Assembly (NCBI GenBank): GCA_035447945.1
Contig: DAOTHZ010000042.1
Coordinates: 1-18,118, forward strand
Length of the DNA: 18,118 nt
From: Syntrophomonas_B sp035447945
Lineage (GTDB): Bacteria; Bacillota; Syntrophomonadia; Syntrophomonadales; Syntrophomonadaceae
Direction: 5' to 3'
The number at the start of each line of letters is the position of its first letter. Position 1 is the stretch's first letter. The position numbers were made by a program, and so were the translations under genes. Below, piece by piece: positions 1 through 7,796 of this stretch. A model generated the notes under the pieces. The model was not told the origin of the DNA. It saw only the letters and a list, made by a program, of their open reading frames with translations, and ran no database searches.

Positions 1-2
1 CG

Positions 3-92
3 GACTGGTGGAGCACTTTAAAAAATATGGCGGATTCAATTTTGATTAAAGCGATGCTGCAAGGCATGGCGGATAAAAAACAGGAGGGCTGA
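3..92 (+). CDS. C-terminal end of an unidentified upstream gene
   Basis: A frame open from the window edge stops with TGA at 90-92, two bases before the next start codon, and reads ...MADSILIKAMLQGMADKKQEG. Purine-first codons are frequent, as expected of coding DNA. A competing frame (bases 2-49) reads GLVEHFKKYGGFNFD and then stops; it is also protein-like, so the true last frame is uncertain. Either way a gene on this strand ends just before isocitrate dehydrogenase and is probably co-transcribed with it. Too little remains to name the product. Confidence 0.4.
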   Translation, partial: DWWSTLKNMADSILIKAMLQGMADKKQEG

Positions 93-94
93 CC

Positions 95-1378
95 GTGACA
101 GAAAAAACAAGCTTGGGAGATAAAATAACCGTAACCAATGGAATCCTAAACGTGCCGGATCATCCGGTTATCCCTTTTATTATCGGCGATGGAACCGGAC
201 CGGATATTTGGGCGGCGGCTTCCCGGGTGTTGGATGCGGCGGTCGACAAAGCCTATGAAGGACAAAAATCAATCGTCTGGAAAGAAGTGCTGGCCGGGGG
301 AAAGGCCTTCGACCTGACCGGTGAATGGCTGCCCCAGGAAACGCTGGATATTATAAAAGAATATATCATTGCCATCAAAGGTCCGCTGACCACACCGATT
401 GGCGGAGGGATTCGTTCATTGAATGTGGCTTTACGGCAAAAGCTGGATTTGTATACCTGCCTGCGTCCGGTACGCTGGTTTGCAGGGGTACCTTCACCAG
501 TCAAAAGACCGCAGGATGTGGATATGGTGATCTTCCGTGAGAATACGGAAGATATTTATGCCGGCATCGAATACCCGCAGGGCAGTCCTGAAGGAGAAAA
601 ACTGCTGCATTTTCTGTTGGATGAGATGGGGGTTGACAAAATCCGTTTTCCGCAGACTTCTGCGCTGGGGATCAAGCCAGTTTCGGAAGAAGGCAGTAAA
701 CGACTGGTGCGGGCTGCGATTGAATATGCGCTGGCCAAAGGCTGCAAAAGTGTTACCCTGGTACACAAAGGCAATATTATGAAATTTACCGAGGGTGGCT
801 TCAAGCAGTGGGGTTATGACGTAGCTGAAGCCGAATATGGTGAGAAGGTTTTTACCTGGAATCAATACGATGCCATTAAGGATAAAGATGGTGCTGCCAC
901 CGCCGACAAGGCCCAGAAGGAAGCGGAAGCCGCCGGCAAGATCATCATCAAGGATGCGATTGCCGACATCTTCCTGCAACAGATACTTACCCGTCCGGCA
1001 GAGTTTGACGTCGTAGCCACGTTGAATTTGAACGGTGATTACATTTCGGATGCGCTGGCAGCACAAGTGGGTGGCATTGGTATTGCCCCCGGTGCCAATA
1101 TCAATTATCAGACCGGACATGCCATTTTTGAAGCCACCCATGGCACTGCCCCCAAATATGCCAACCTGGACAAAGTGAATCCTTCTTCAGTCATTCTTTC
1201 GGGAGAGATGATGCTAAGACACCTGCAATGGGATGAAGCTGCGGATCTTATCATAAAAGCCATGGAAAAAACCATCGCCAGCCAAGTCGTAACGTATGAT
1301 TTTGCCAGATTGATGGAGGGCGCAACCGAAGTGAAATGCTCACAGTTTGCGGACGCCTTGATCCAAAACATGTCCTGA
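95..1378 (+). CDS. icd: NADP-dependent isocitrate dehydrogenase
   Basis: Converts isocitrate to 2-oxoglutarate and CO2 with NADP+, in the cytosol (TCA cycle/glutamate supply). The 427 residues are close to the 416 of E. coli Icd. Visible motifs: GDGTGPD near residue 31; GGGIRSLN with Ser108 at the position phosphorylated by AceK in enterobacteria; REN-TEDIYAGIE with Tyr155; Lys225 in LVHKGN; metal ligands Asp315 and Asp319 in NGDYISDALAAQVGG; and HGTAPKYAN near the C terminus. Lys354-Tyr355 plus Tyr401 and Arg405 (VTYDFARLM) match the residues that select NADP over NAD in E. coli. The start is GTG, preceded by CAGGAGGG at 81-88. The gene follows the upstream frame closely and is followed by a hairpin before the reductase gene. 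Assignment is firm. Confidence 0.96.
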   Translation: MTEKTSLGDKITVTNGILNVPDHPVIPFIIGDGTGPDIWAAASRVLDAAVDKAYEGQKSIVWKEVLAGGKAFDLTGEWLPQETLDIIKEYIIAIKGPLTTPIGGGIRSLNVALRQKLDLYTCLRPVRWFAGVPSPVKRPQDVDMVIFRENTEDIYAGIEYPQGSPEGEKLLHFLLDEMGVDKIRFPQTSALGIKPVSEEGSKRLVRAAIEYALAKGCKSVTLVHKGNIMKFTEGGFKQWGYDVAEAEYGEKVFTWNQYDAIKDKDGAATADKAQKEAEAAGKIIIKDAIADIFLQQILTRPAEFDVVATLNLNGDYISDALAAQVGGIGIAPGANINYQTGHAIFEATHGTAPKYANLDKVNPSSVILSGEMMLRHLQWDEAADLIIKAMEKTIASQVVTYDFARLMEGATEVKCSQFADALIQNMS

Positions 1379-1413
1379 GACGATTTTCCCATATGCAGAT
1401 AAAGACAAGTCAG

Positions 1414-1441
1414 CGGTCGGGTCAGCCCGACCGTATCTTTT
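1414..1441 (+). terminator. Hairpin with short T-rich tail between icd and the reductase gene
   Basis: A perfect 8-bp stem CGGTCGGG (1414-1421) and CCCGACCG (1426-1433) encloses the loop TCAG and is followed by TATCTTTT. The T tract is interrupted, so this may be a partial terminator or an mRNA-stability stem. Only 27 bases separate it from the next start codon, which leaves no room for a downstream promoter. Confidence 0.6.
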
Positions 1442-1468
1442 CACGAGAACGAGCCGGGAGGAGAGGCC

Positions 1469-3004
1469 ATGAACAGCAATCAATTTAAAGAAGCCCTGCA
1501 GGATAAAAATCGTTTGGCGGTGACATGGGAACTGGTACCCGGTCGGGGAGCCCGTGAAAAATCGCAGGAAAACGCTATTCGGGCGGCTGAACAGGCTGCC
1601 CGGGGCGGCAGGATTGATGCCTTGTCCATCACTGACAATCCCGGCGGCAGACCGGCCCTGTCAGCGGCTTGCTTGGGGATGGAGATTGTGAAGCTGGGCA
1701 TTGAACCGCTGGTTCACTTTACCTGCAAAGATAAAAATCGCAATCAGATCGAATCTGAACTGTACGCTCTGAACCGGGCCGGGGTGAACAATCTGTTGAT
1801 CATGACCGGCGACTATCCGGTCAGCGGATTCAAAGGCCGGCCCAAACCGACATTTGATCTGGATTCGGTGCAGGTAATGGAACTTGTTTCTCGCATGAAT
1901 CAAGGGCTGGAGGTCAATGAGGCCGGCAAAACGGTTTTTCATCAGCCGGGCACTTTTTTTGCCGGCAGTGTGGTTTCCCCTTTCAAGGCTAGCGAGGCCG
2001 AACTCATGGGCCAATATCAAAAACTGCGCAAGAAAATCAGTCAGGGGGCAGGATTTATTATCACCCAGCTGGGTTTTGATGCCCGTAAATTTCATGAGGT
2101 ATTGCAGTTTGTTAAAAACATTGACAATGATTTGCCGGTCATCGGCAACCTTTACATCCTGCCCTATGGGGCAGCGCGGATGATGAATGCCAATCAACTG
2201 CCGGGCTGTGTTGTCCCGGACAAACTCCTGGCACAACTGGATCAGGAAAGAAATGCTGAGGACAAAGGCGTTGGAGCCAGACTGCTGCGGGCAGCCAAAA
2301 TGTATGCTTTATTAAAAGGCCTGGGCTTTGACGGTGTGGACATCGGCGGGCACAATATCAAGTATGAACAGGTTGAATATATTATTGACCAAGGGGAAGA
2401 ACTTAGTGCCGATTGGGACAAGTTGCTGTCGGAGTTTGATTATCCCCAGCCGCAGGGTTTTTATTTCTATGCCAGGGATACAAAGACGGGTTTGAATACC
2501 CCGGATGCAGTCGACCGCAGTGATCTGCCGGCGGAGGTTGACATCGGGCTTAATTACCGGATGATGCGCATGTTCCATGAGCTGTTTTTTACACCTGACA
2601 AAAATTTTTATCCGTTGCTGTACCGTTATTACGCCAGGGTCAAGGATCCGCGCCGTTACAAGCTGGAACATGTGCTCAAGGTGATCGGCAATGACTGCCG
2701 GGATTGCGGCGATTGTGCCTTGCTTGACCTGGCCTACCTCTGCCCCATGTCGCAGTGTCCCAAAAATCAGCGCAACGGTCCCTGCGGCGGCAGTTACCAG
2801 GGCTGGTGCGAGGTCTTTCCCAACGAAAAGAAATGTGTCTGGGTGAGGGTCTATGCTCTGTTGAAAGCCTATCAGGAAGAAGACCGGTTGGAGAATCAAT
2901 ATCTGCCTCCAGTCAACTGGGACTTGTATCAGACTTCTGCCTGGTACAACTATTTTGCCGGCCGGGATCACACAGGTGGCAATAAGAAAGAACCGGCGCT
3001 GTAG
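1469..3004 (+). CDS. metF: Methylenetetrahydrofolate reductase with fused C-terminal Cys-rich (MetV-type) domain
   Basis: Predicted to reduce 5,10-methylene-THF to 5-methyl-THF in the methyl branch of one-carbon metabolism. Residues 15-300 form the MetF TIM barrel: AVTWELVPGRG, DALSITDNPGGRPALS, EPLVHFTCKDKNRNQIESEL, NNLLIMTGDYP and FIITQLGFDARKF are recognisable flavin/folate-barrel segments. Residues 400-495 match the MTHFR C-terminal domain that in acetogens is often a separate protein, MetV. It holds eight cysteines (410, 413, 416, 425, 430, 439, 447, 456), a likely Fe-S or zinc site. At 511 residues it is far longer than the roughly 300 of plain MetF because of this fusion. ATG is preceded by GGGAGGAGAGG. 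The physiological electron donor cannot be read from the sequence. Ends at a strong terminator. Confidence 0.9.
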   Translation: MNSNQFKEALQDKNRLAVTWELVPGRGAREKSQENAIRAAEQAARGGRIDALSITDNPGGRPALSAACLGMEIVKLGIEPLVHFTCKDKNRNQIESELYALNRAGVNNLLIMTGDYPVSGFKGRPKPTFDLDSVQVMELVSRMNQGLEVNEAGKTVFHQPGTFFAGSVVSPFKASEAELMGQYQKLRKKISQGAGFIITQLGFDARKFHEVLQFVKNIDNDLPVIGNLYILPYGAARMMNANQLPGCVVPDKLLAQLDQERNAEDKGVGARLLRAAKMYALLKGLGFDGVDIGGHNIKYEQVEYIIDQGEELSADWDKLLSEFDYPQPQGFYFYARDTKTGLNTPDAVDRSDLPAEVDIGLNYRMMRMFHELFFTPDKNFYPLLYRYYARVKDPRRYKLEHVLKVIGNDCRDCGDCALLDLAYLCPMSQCPKNQRNGPCGGSYQGWCEVFPNEKKCVWVRVYALLKAYQEEDRLENQYLPPVNWDLYQTSAWYNYFAGRDHTGGNKKEPAL

Positions 3005-3053
3005 AAAAACGCCGGTCATGGTGCAGAGCATTGCCTAGTGAACTTGACACGAG

Positions 3054-3088
3054 GGCTGTTTGAACAGAAAAATTCAAACAGCCTTTTT
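3054..3088 (+). terminator. Rho-independent terminator after metF
   Basis: An 11-bp perfect stem GGCTGTTTGAA (3054-3064) and TTCAAACAGCC (3073-3083), 8-base loop, then TTTTT. The tail overlaps the stop codon of the convergent degV gene. On the minus strand the stem is not followed by Ts, so it acts mainly for the plus strand. Confidence 0.9.
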
Positions 3089-3917
3089 AATAGTAGATTA
3101 GCGCCAGACATCCCGGGCCCACATGGGTGCCGATGACGGGACCGGCTTCCACAAGGTAGACGGGAAGAGCGTATTCTTCTTGCAGTTTGCCTTGCAGCTG
3201 CTGGGCGCTTTCCAAGGCATCGACGTGTAATACACAGATCTTGTGCAGCGTTGGCCGATGTGTCTCCATTTCAGCTAAGATTCGCTGCAGCGCCTTGCCG
3301 GCTGTACGAACTTTGTCAAACAAGACAATTTCCCCGTCTTTGACATTCAGAATCGGTTTAAGCTGCAGAACATTGCCTAAAATACCGCTTAATTTGCTGA
3401 TCCTGCCGCCCCGCACCAGATATTCCAGATCGTTGACCATAAAATAAATCTGCATGCTCTGGCGCATGGCTTCAATTACCGGTTTGATTTCATGGGGGCG
3501 ATAGCCTGCAGCCAGCATTTCAGCAGCCCGGATGACTTGAAAACCCAATCCCATAGCTCCTGATAATGAATCAATGACAGTAATCATCGGATGAGGTTCG
3601 GGCAACATGGAAACCGCTATCTGGGCTGATTGCACCGTGCCTGACAGCTTGGAAGAGATCAAAATAACCAGTGCCTCATCATCCGGCCCAAGCTTTTGGA
3701 AAAGCTCCAGAAATTCGCCCGCAGAAGGCTGGGAGGTCGTGGGGAAAACCGGATTATTTCTCATGTATTGATAGTATTCCTGGTTGCTAAATCCGTACCC
3801 TTCCTTAAAATCCCGATCGGGCAGATGAACGTTTAGTGCGACCACATTGATATCGTATTGGCGAATGATGAAAACAGGTAAATAGGCAGTGCTGTCGGTG
3901 ATTAGAACGGTTGTCAT
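3087..3917 (-). CDS. DegV family fatty-acid-binding protein
   Basis: DegV/FakB-type protein, a soluble two-domain fold that buries one fatty acid; in Gram-positive bacteria FakB members present fatty acids to the kinase FakA. Motifs: VLITDSTAYLP at the N terminus, TTSQPSAGEF (residues 60-69), SSKLSGTVQSA (88-98), the VRGGRISKLSG segment, and a C-terminal THVGPGCLALIYY like the usual HVGPGALG end. Length is 276 residues, normal for the family. The frame stays open 23 codons upstream, but the ATG at 3915-3917 is chosen because AAGGAG lies nine bases before it and the family N terminus begins there. No kinase partner is in view, so the lipid role is inferred from the family only. Confidence 0.92.
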   Translation of the reverse strand: MTTVLITDSTAYLPVFIIRQYDINVVALNVHLPDRDFKEGYGFSNQEYYQYMRNNPVFPTTSQPSAGEFLELFQKLGPDDEALVILISSKLSGTVQSAQIAVSMLPEPHPMITVIDSLSGAMGLGFQVIRAAEMLAAGYRPHEIKPVIEAMRQSMQIYFMVNDLEYLVRGGRISKLSGILGNVLQLKPILNVKDGEIVLFDKVRTAGKALQRILAEMETHRPTLHKICVLHVDALESAQQLQGKLQEEYALPVYLVEAGPVIGTHVGPGCLALIYY

Positions 3918-3957
3918 AAATAAGGGCTCCTTATCGTCAGAATATTCAATAAACAAC

Positions 3958-3986
3958 AGTATCGCACACAGCCTTGTATTTGGCAA
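3958..3986 (-). promoter_or_regulatory. Probable sigma-A promoter of degV
   Basis: Reading the minus strand, TTGCCA (3981-3986) is followed after exactly 17 bases by GATACT (3958-3963), about 40 bases upstream of the chosen ATG. The -35 matches 5 of 6 and the -10 matches 4 of 6 consensus positions. Confidence 0.5.
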
Positions 3987-4054
3987 GCGTCAGCAATGGG
4001 AGTTACGCTTCATAAACATTTCCTGCTTTTGTTTCATTGATGATACGGTAATGG

Positions 4055-4063
4055 TGTTATAAT
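4055..4063 (+). promoter_or_regulatory. Extended -10 promoter of the MBL-fold gene
   Basis: TGTTATAAT is a perfect TATAAT with the TGn extension; no good -35 is seen at standard spacing. Transcription would begin near 4070. This rules out the ATG at 4062, which overlaps the -10, and supports the start at 4095. Confidence 0.6.
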
Positions 4064-4094
4064 GATTCAAGAATACGGTACAGGAGGAACGAGG

Positions 4095-4793
4095 ATGAGC
4101 GGACCGAGAGTAGTCAGGATTCCGTTACGGTTTGCCAACAGTTATTTACTGATCGATCAAAAAACCATTATCGTTGATAGCGGTGATCCGGGCTTTAGTT
4201 CCGGTATTCTGAAAGCCATGCAGGAGAATGGGGTAAAAAAGGCCGATGTCAGCATGATTTTTTTAACCCATGGGCATATCGATCATTTCGGCAGTACCTA
4301 TGAGTTGAAAAAACATTTGGATGTACCCGTCGCCATCCACACAAGCGATTTGTTGTATTTTTTAAACGGAACCCAGGCGCCGCTACACCCGACCAATGCA
4401 TTGGCAGCCATGATTAAAGTGATCGGCAAAAATATGCAGGTCAAAAAGCGGTACGGAATTAAAGCGGAGATTGTTTTCGATGAGGAATTGAAATTGCATG
4501 AGTATGGGGTTGACGCATTGGCAGTCGCTACCCCCGGTCATACCTTGGGATCCGCTTCCGTCGTATTACCGGATGGTTCGGCCGTGGTTGGCGATCTGTT
4601 GGTGCGCAGGAATTTTCTGTTTGGACAGGCATGTATCCCGCCATTTCTCCATGATGGGCAAAAGCATGCTGAGAGTATGCGCAAATTATATGATATGGGA
4701 GTCAAGAAATTTTATCCCGGGCATGGCAAAGTCCTTGATTTAGAAGAACTGAACTGGCGATTGCAGCCGCAGCATTATACGCTTCAGGACTAA
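4095..4793 (+). CDS. Metallo-beta-lactamase-fold hydrolase (glyoxalase II-like)
   Basis: A soluble metal-dependent hydrolase of the MBL superfamily. The metal-binding signature TH-G-H-I-D-H is complete (His59, His61, Asp63, His64), with His149 in TPGHTLGS, Asp167 in VVGDLL and His210 in YPGHGK, so a binuclear site is intact. The 232-residue length and motif spacing fit the YcbL/glyoxalase II-like group, but the substrate cannot be read from the sequence. Start chosen at ATG 4095: AGGAGG at 4082-4087 with a 7-base spacer. The in-frame ATG at 4062 lies in the -10 element. The gene converges on the phosphorelay gene and overlaps it at the stop codons (shared CTAA, 4790-4793), with no intervening terminator. 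Confidence 0.92.
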   Translation: MSGPRVVRIPLRFANSYLLIDQKTIIVDSGDPGFSSGILKAMQENGVKKADVSMIFLTHGHIDHFGSTYELKKHLDVPVAIHTSDLLYFLNGTQAPLHPTNALAAMIKVIGKNMQVKKRYGIKAEIVFDEELKLHEYGVDALAVATPGHTLGSASVVLPDGSAVVGDLLVRRNFLFGQACIPPFLHDGQKHAESMRKLYDMGVKKFYPGHGKVLDLEELNWRLQPQHYTLQD

Positions 4794-6031
4794 CCCACGA
4801 TAGGGGTCTTTTGCCGAATGATTTGCTCATAATACTTGTCCAGCTGATTGATTAACAAAGGGATTGAGGAGTAGACTTTCCCTTTGCCGGCCTGTTCGAT
4901 TAACGCTGCGCTTTCGGAAATTTGCATAAAACCGTACATGCCGGCGGTACCTTTGACGGCATGGCTTAATTCCTGAATGGCAGTCATATCATGCTGGTCG
5001 ACTGCCTTGTGCAGATCGGTCAGCATCTCTGCCAGGATTTCGATGAATTCGGGTAACAGTTGGCTGATTAAATCGTCAGCGGGCTGGGAACTGCTGCCAG
5101 GAGGGTCGATTTTCAAATGGGACTTAATCTCCTGGGCCAATTCATCAGCGGTAAACGGTTTGGGCAGATAGGAGCAACATCCGCAGTCCATACATTTTTC
5201 AATATCATAACGAAGGGTATTGGCGGTAATGGCAACCACCGGGATATGTTTGTAAAGGCTGTTGGCGCGGATTTTCCGGGTTGTTTCGTAGCCATCCAGG
5301 ACCGGCATTTGCATATCCATCAAGACGAGGTGAAATTCTTTTTCCTGTAGAACTTGCAGGCATTCCAGACCATTGCTTACAGAGACAACTTCAAAACCAT
5401 AACTGACCAGCATCTGGGTGATCAGTTTTTGATTGAGTTCGTTGTCTTCGACCAGCAGAATATTGACCGGCAGGAATTGATTAAACAGATAAGCATGGTT
5501 TTCCTCATTGATACAGCCGGTACCTTGTTTGGAATCAAGAGATTGGTCTGTGCTGGTAACCATATTGTGGTTGTGGTGTTCATTCATTTTAGCTATGGAA
5601 AGGAGCACGTCAATGGAAGTCAGCAGCTTTTCTCCGCAAGTTTTGATGGTTTCAAGATGAGCCTTTTGCTCAACATCGAGCACACTTTGTGCAAGCAGGT
5701 CGGAGGACCCCATAATTCCAATTATCGGGGTGCGCAATTCATGACCAATGTTGTCAAACAAAGGGCTTTTGGTAAATCGCCAATTAGCGCTTGCACGCTC
5801 GTTTTCCAGTAATTTGTTCAGACTTTGACTAATGTTGCGGTGCTGAAAATAGAGGAGTGAAACCAAAAGAAGCGCAACGAGCGATGAAACCATCGGAAAA
5901 ATGACCGGATGATCAAAAAAACAAGCAGCATGCAACTGACCGTAAAAATAGTTAAGCCAGGTAAGTATAACCATAATGATGACTAATTTGCAGGACCGGG
6001 CGGCAGTGTTTTTCATTTTTTTCTCGATCAT
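4790..6031 (-). CDS. Membrane phosphorelay protein: DHp-receiver-Hpt, lacking the HATPase domain
   Basis: Looks like a hybrid sensor kinase with its catalytic ATPase domain missing. Order: two membrane segments (about 15-31 and 43-62), a DHp/HisKA helix with FDNIGHELRTPIIG (His97), a roughly 40-residue polar linker (150-188), a receiver domain with Glu195-Asp196, Asp239, Thr269 and Lys291 all present, and an Hpt domain with His357 in LSHAVKGTAGMYG. The N, G1, F and G2 boxes that should sit between DHp and receiver are absent, so it cannot autophosphorylate by itself. A role as phosphotransfer intermediate or partner for another kinase is inferred. Length 413. Start at ATG 6031 is chosen over ATG 6046 because GGAGGT (6039-6044) sits seven bases upstream. 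No cognate regulator is adjacent. Confidence 0.9.
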   Translation of the reverse strand: MIEKKMKNTAARSCKLVIIMVILTWLNYFYGQLHAACFFDHPVIFPMVSSLVALLLVSLLYFQHRNISQSLNKLLENERASANWRFTKSPLFDNIGHELRTPIIGIMGSSDLLAQSVLDVEQKAHLETIKTCGEKLLTSIDVLLSIAKMNEHHNHNMVTSTDQSLDSKQGTGCINEENHAYLFNQFLPVNILLVEDNELNQKLITQMLVSYGFEVVSVSNGLECLQVLQEKEFHLVLMDMQMPVLDGYETTRKIRANSLYKHIPVVAITANTLRYDIEKCMDCGCCSYLPKPFTADELAQEIKSHLKIDPPGSSSQPADDLISQLLPEFIEILAEMLTDLHKAVDQHDMTAIQELSHAVKGTAGMYGFMQISESAALIEQAGKGKVYSSIPLLINQLDKYYEQIIRQKTPIVG

Positions 6032-6417
6032 AAAACATACCTCCATAATCCAAGAAATACGGACATCAGTAAAAGGGGTATAATTAGATTACAACATTTA
6101 CCATAAAAAAAATGTCTGCTTGTGTTTTTGAAAACACATAATTATTCGGTTTTGTTGGCGAATATAGGCAAAGAACTTCGTAAACAGGCCGATCATTTAA
6201 AAAATAGCTTGAAATTAATCATTATTTTCGATTTTACCAGGATGGCAATGCAAGAAATTTCTGCTTATTGGGTATTATTGATAACTATTACGATCAGGCA
6301 ACGGGTCATAGGGCAAATAACCAGCCGGGAGGGGCATATAACCTGAACCCTTTTCGATACGCTTACTATCGTTGCTTCAAAAAATAACTGCAGTCATACG
6401 CAAAGGAGGAGTAGGGT
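6032..6417. other. 386-base divergent intergenic region with an 18-bp palindrome
   Basis: Separates the minus-strand phosphorelay gene from the plus-strand glucosaminidase gene. It holds the RBS of each gene and the palindrome TGTGTTTTTGAAAACACA at 6121-6138. A 74-codon frame (6122-6346) has no ribosome binding site and is not credible. I see no clear sigma-A promoter and no riboswitch I recognise. Confidence 0.6.
6121..6138. repeat. 18-bp palindrome, possible operator
   Basis: TGTGTTTT and AAAACACA form perfect 8-bp arms around TG. It lies about 90 bases upstream of the phosphorelay start and 280 upstream of the glucosaminidase start. The two-base centre disfavours an RNA hairpin and suggests a dimer-binding DNA site; the regulator is unknown. 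Confidence 0.4.
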
Positions 6418-7764
6418 TTGTATAAGCTGAGATTGGCAAAAAGAATGATGATGTTGGGTTTGTGTTTGCTGCTGGTCGGGGCGGCAGTCAAACCGGTCGG
6501 CGCCGTTCCGGTGTCTGGCAGCAGTGATTTCAGCATCTACATGAATAATGAGCAACTGGTCATCCCGGCGGATGATCAGCAACCAGTCATCATTGATGGT
6601 CGTACCTATGTACCGCTGAGAGTAATCAGTGAAAACATGGGGGCCAAAGTGGAGTGGATTGAAGCGGAACGGCAGGTAATCATCCTTTGGAAAAAAACAA
6701 GCATTGATATTTGGCCAGATTCCCGGGGAGAAGATGTGCAAATCATCATTGACGGAAAGATTCTTGAGATCCCGGAGGATTTAGGCAAAGCATACATAAG
6801 TGAACGGGGAAGGACCATGATCCCCTTGCGGGCAGTAGGGGAAGCCATGGACTGTGCAGTGGATTGGATTGATGCATCGAGGACCGTGGAGATTCATTAT
6901 GAACGGCCGGTTAGCGAAGCAACAGAGCCAATCAAGGAGACGCCCCCGGAACCAACCGATGCTTCAGATCAGGACAACCTCCAGATGTTTAAAGATCTGG
7001 CCGCTTTCCGGACCAATTTAAAAATGTTGGATGGCAAGGTCATGAACTCAGAAGAGTTGTTAACCCGTCAACCGACTGATTTCAGTGCCGAGCAGTTGGC
7101 GGTTTTGCAAACCTATTTGTCCCAGCTCAGCAAATACCAGGCATTGATTACCCTGCCGGACGGATCTGCAGTCAATAGTGCAGAGGTTAGCATATTGGGC
7201 GATTCTTATCTAACCGCCCGGCAACTGACTGCCTGGATCGAGCAGGAGACGCCGCGTCTGATGGCCAAGGCAGCTGCCAACGGGGTGGAGTTTAAACCGA
7301 TTCCGGATCTGGCCCGGCTTTATATTGATATTGGCAAGGAATATGGCATCAGAGGTGACATCGCTTTTTGTCAAGCCGCCAAGGAAACCGGCTACTGGCA
7401 GTTCACCGGTTCGGTAACACCGGAACAGAATAATTACTGCGGTCTGTGGGCTACCGGCTCTCCGCTGACCGGGCAGGAATCATTGAACGGAGCCGACCCT
7501 GAACAAGTGACATTTGTTGCCGGTTTGCACGGTGCCACTTTTGCAACCCCGGCCGTCGGTGTCGAAGCCCATATCCAGCATCTTTATGCCTATGCCACCA
7601 AGAATCCTTTGCCGAAAGGAAAAGTGCTGGTTGATCCCCGTTTTGCCCTGGTCAGCAAAGGAGTCGCTCCCACCTGGCTGCAACTCAATGCGCGGTGGGC
7701 AGTACCTGGCACTACCTATGGACAAAGCATCCTGGCAGATTATTGGCTAATAGCAGCGAAGTAA
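6418..7764 (+). CDS. Secreted glucosaminidase with copper-amine-oxidase-N repeats
   Basis: Predicted peptidoglycan hydrolase acting outside the cell. Residues 1-29 are a signal peptide (basic start, MMLGLCLLLVGAA core, cleavage near VGA). Residues 35-162 carry two copies of the copper amine oxidase N-terminal-like module, a non-catalytic wall-associated domain; GRTYVPLRVISENMGA and GRTMIPLRAVGEAMDC mark the two units. A Pro/Glu-rich linker (about 165-187) and a helical spacer follow, then residues 295-448 match the endo-beta-N-acetylglucosaminidase family, with the probable catalytic Glu323 in QAAKETGYWQFTG and NNYCGLWATG after it. The start is TTG, supported by AAAGGAGGA at 6402-6410 with a 7-base spacer; the next ATG codons would break the signal peptide. 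Ends at a strong hairpin terminator. Confidence 0.9.
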   Translation: MYKLRLAKRMMMLGLCLLLVGAAVKPVGAVPVSGSSDFSIYMNNEQLVIPADDQQPVIIDGRTYVPLRVISENMGAKVEWIEAERQVIILWKKTSIDIWPDSRGEDVQIIIDGKILEIPEDLGKAYISERGRTMIPLRAVGEAMDCAVDWIDASRTVEIHYERPVSEATEPIKETPPEPTDASDQDNLQMFKDLAAFRTNLKMLDGKVMNSEELLTRQPTDFSAEQLAVLQTYLSQLSKYQALITLPDGSAVNSAEVSILGDSYLTARQLTAWIEQETPRLMAKAAANGVEFKPIPDLARLYIDIGKEYGIRGDIAFCQAAKETGYWQFTGSVTPEQNNYCGLWATGSPLTGQESLNGADPEQVTFVAGLHGATFATPAVGVEAHIQHLYAYATKNPLPKGKVLVDPRFALVSKGVAPTWLQLNARWAVPGTTYGQSILADYWLIAAK

Positions 7765-7796
7765 TCGCTTTTTATTCGTGGGATAAAGATGGAAAC

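Noticed and set aside
494..1141. 215-codon minus-strand open frame inside icd
   Set aside because: Shadow of icd, whose motifs are complete; the antisense product resembles no protein.
2312..3031. 239-codon minus-strand frame inside metF
   Set aside because: Opposite-strand shadow of a well-supported gene; no credible RBS or motifs.
5354..5812. 152-codon plus-strand frame inside the phosphorelay gene
   Set aside because: Complementary to the DHp/receiver region, which is clearly the coding strand.
6122..6346. 74-codon plus-strand frame in the intergenic region
   Set aside because: No ribosome binding site, and it begins inside a palindrome; composition is not protein-like.
6150..6350. Possible cyclic-di-GMP (GEMM) riboswitch suggested by GGCAAAG-like runs
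   Set aside because: The conserved GACGCAAAGCC segment and paired stems of that class are missing.
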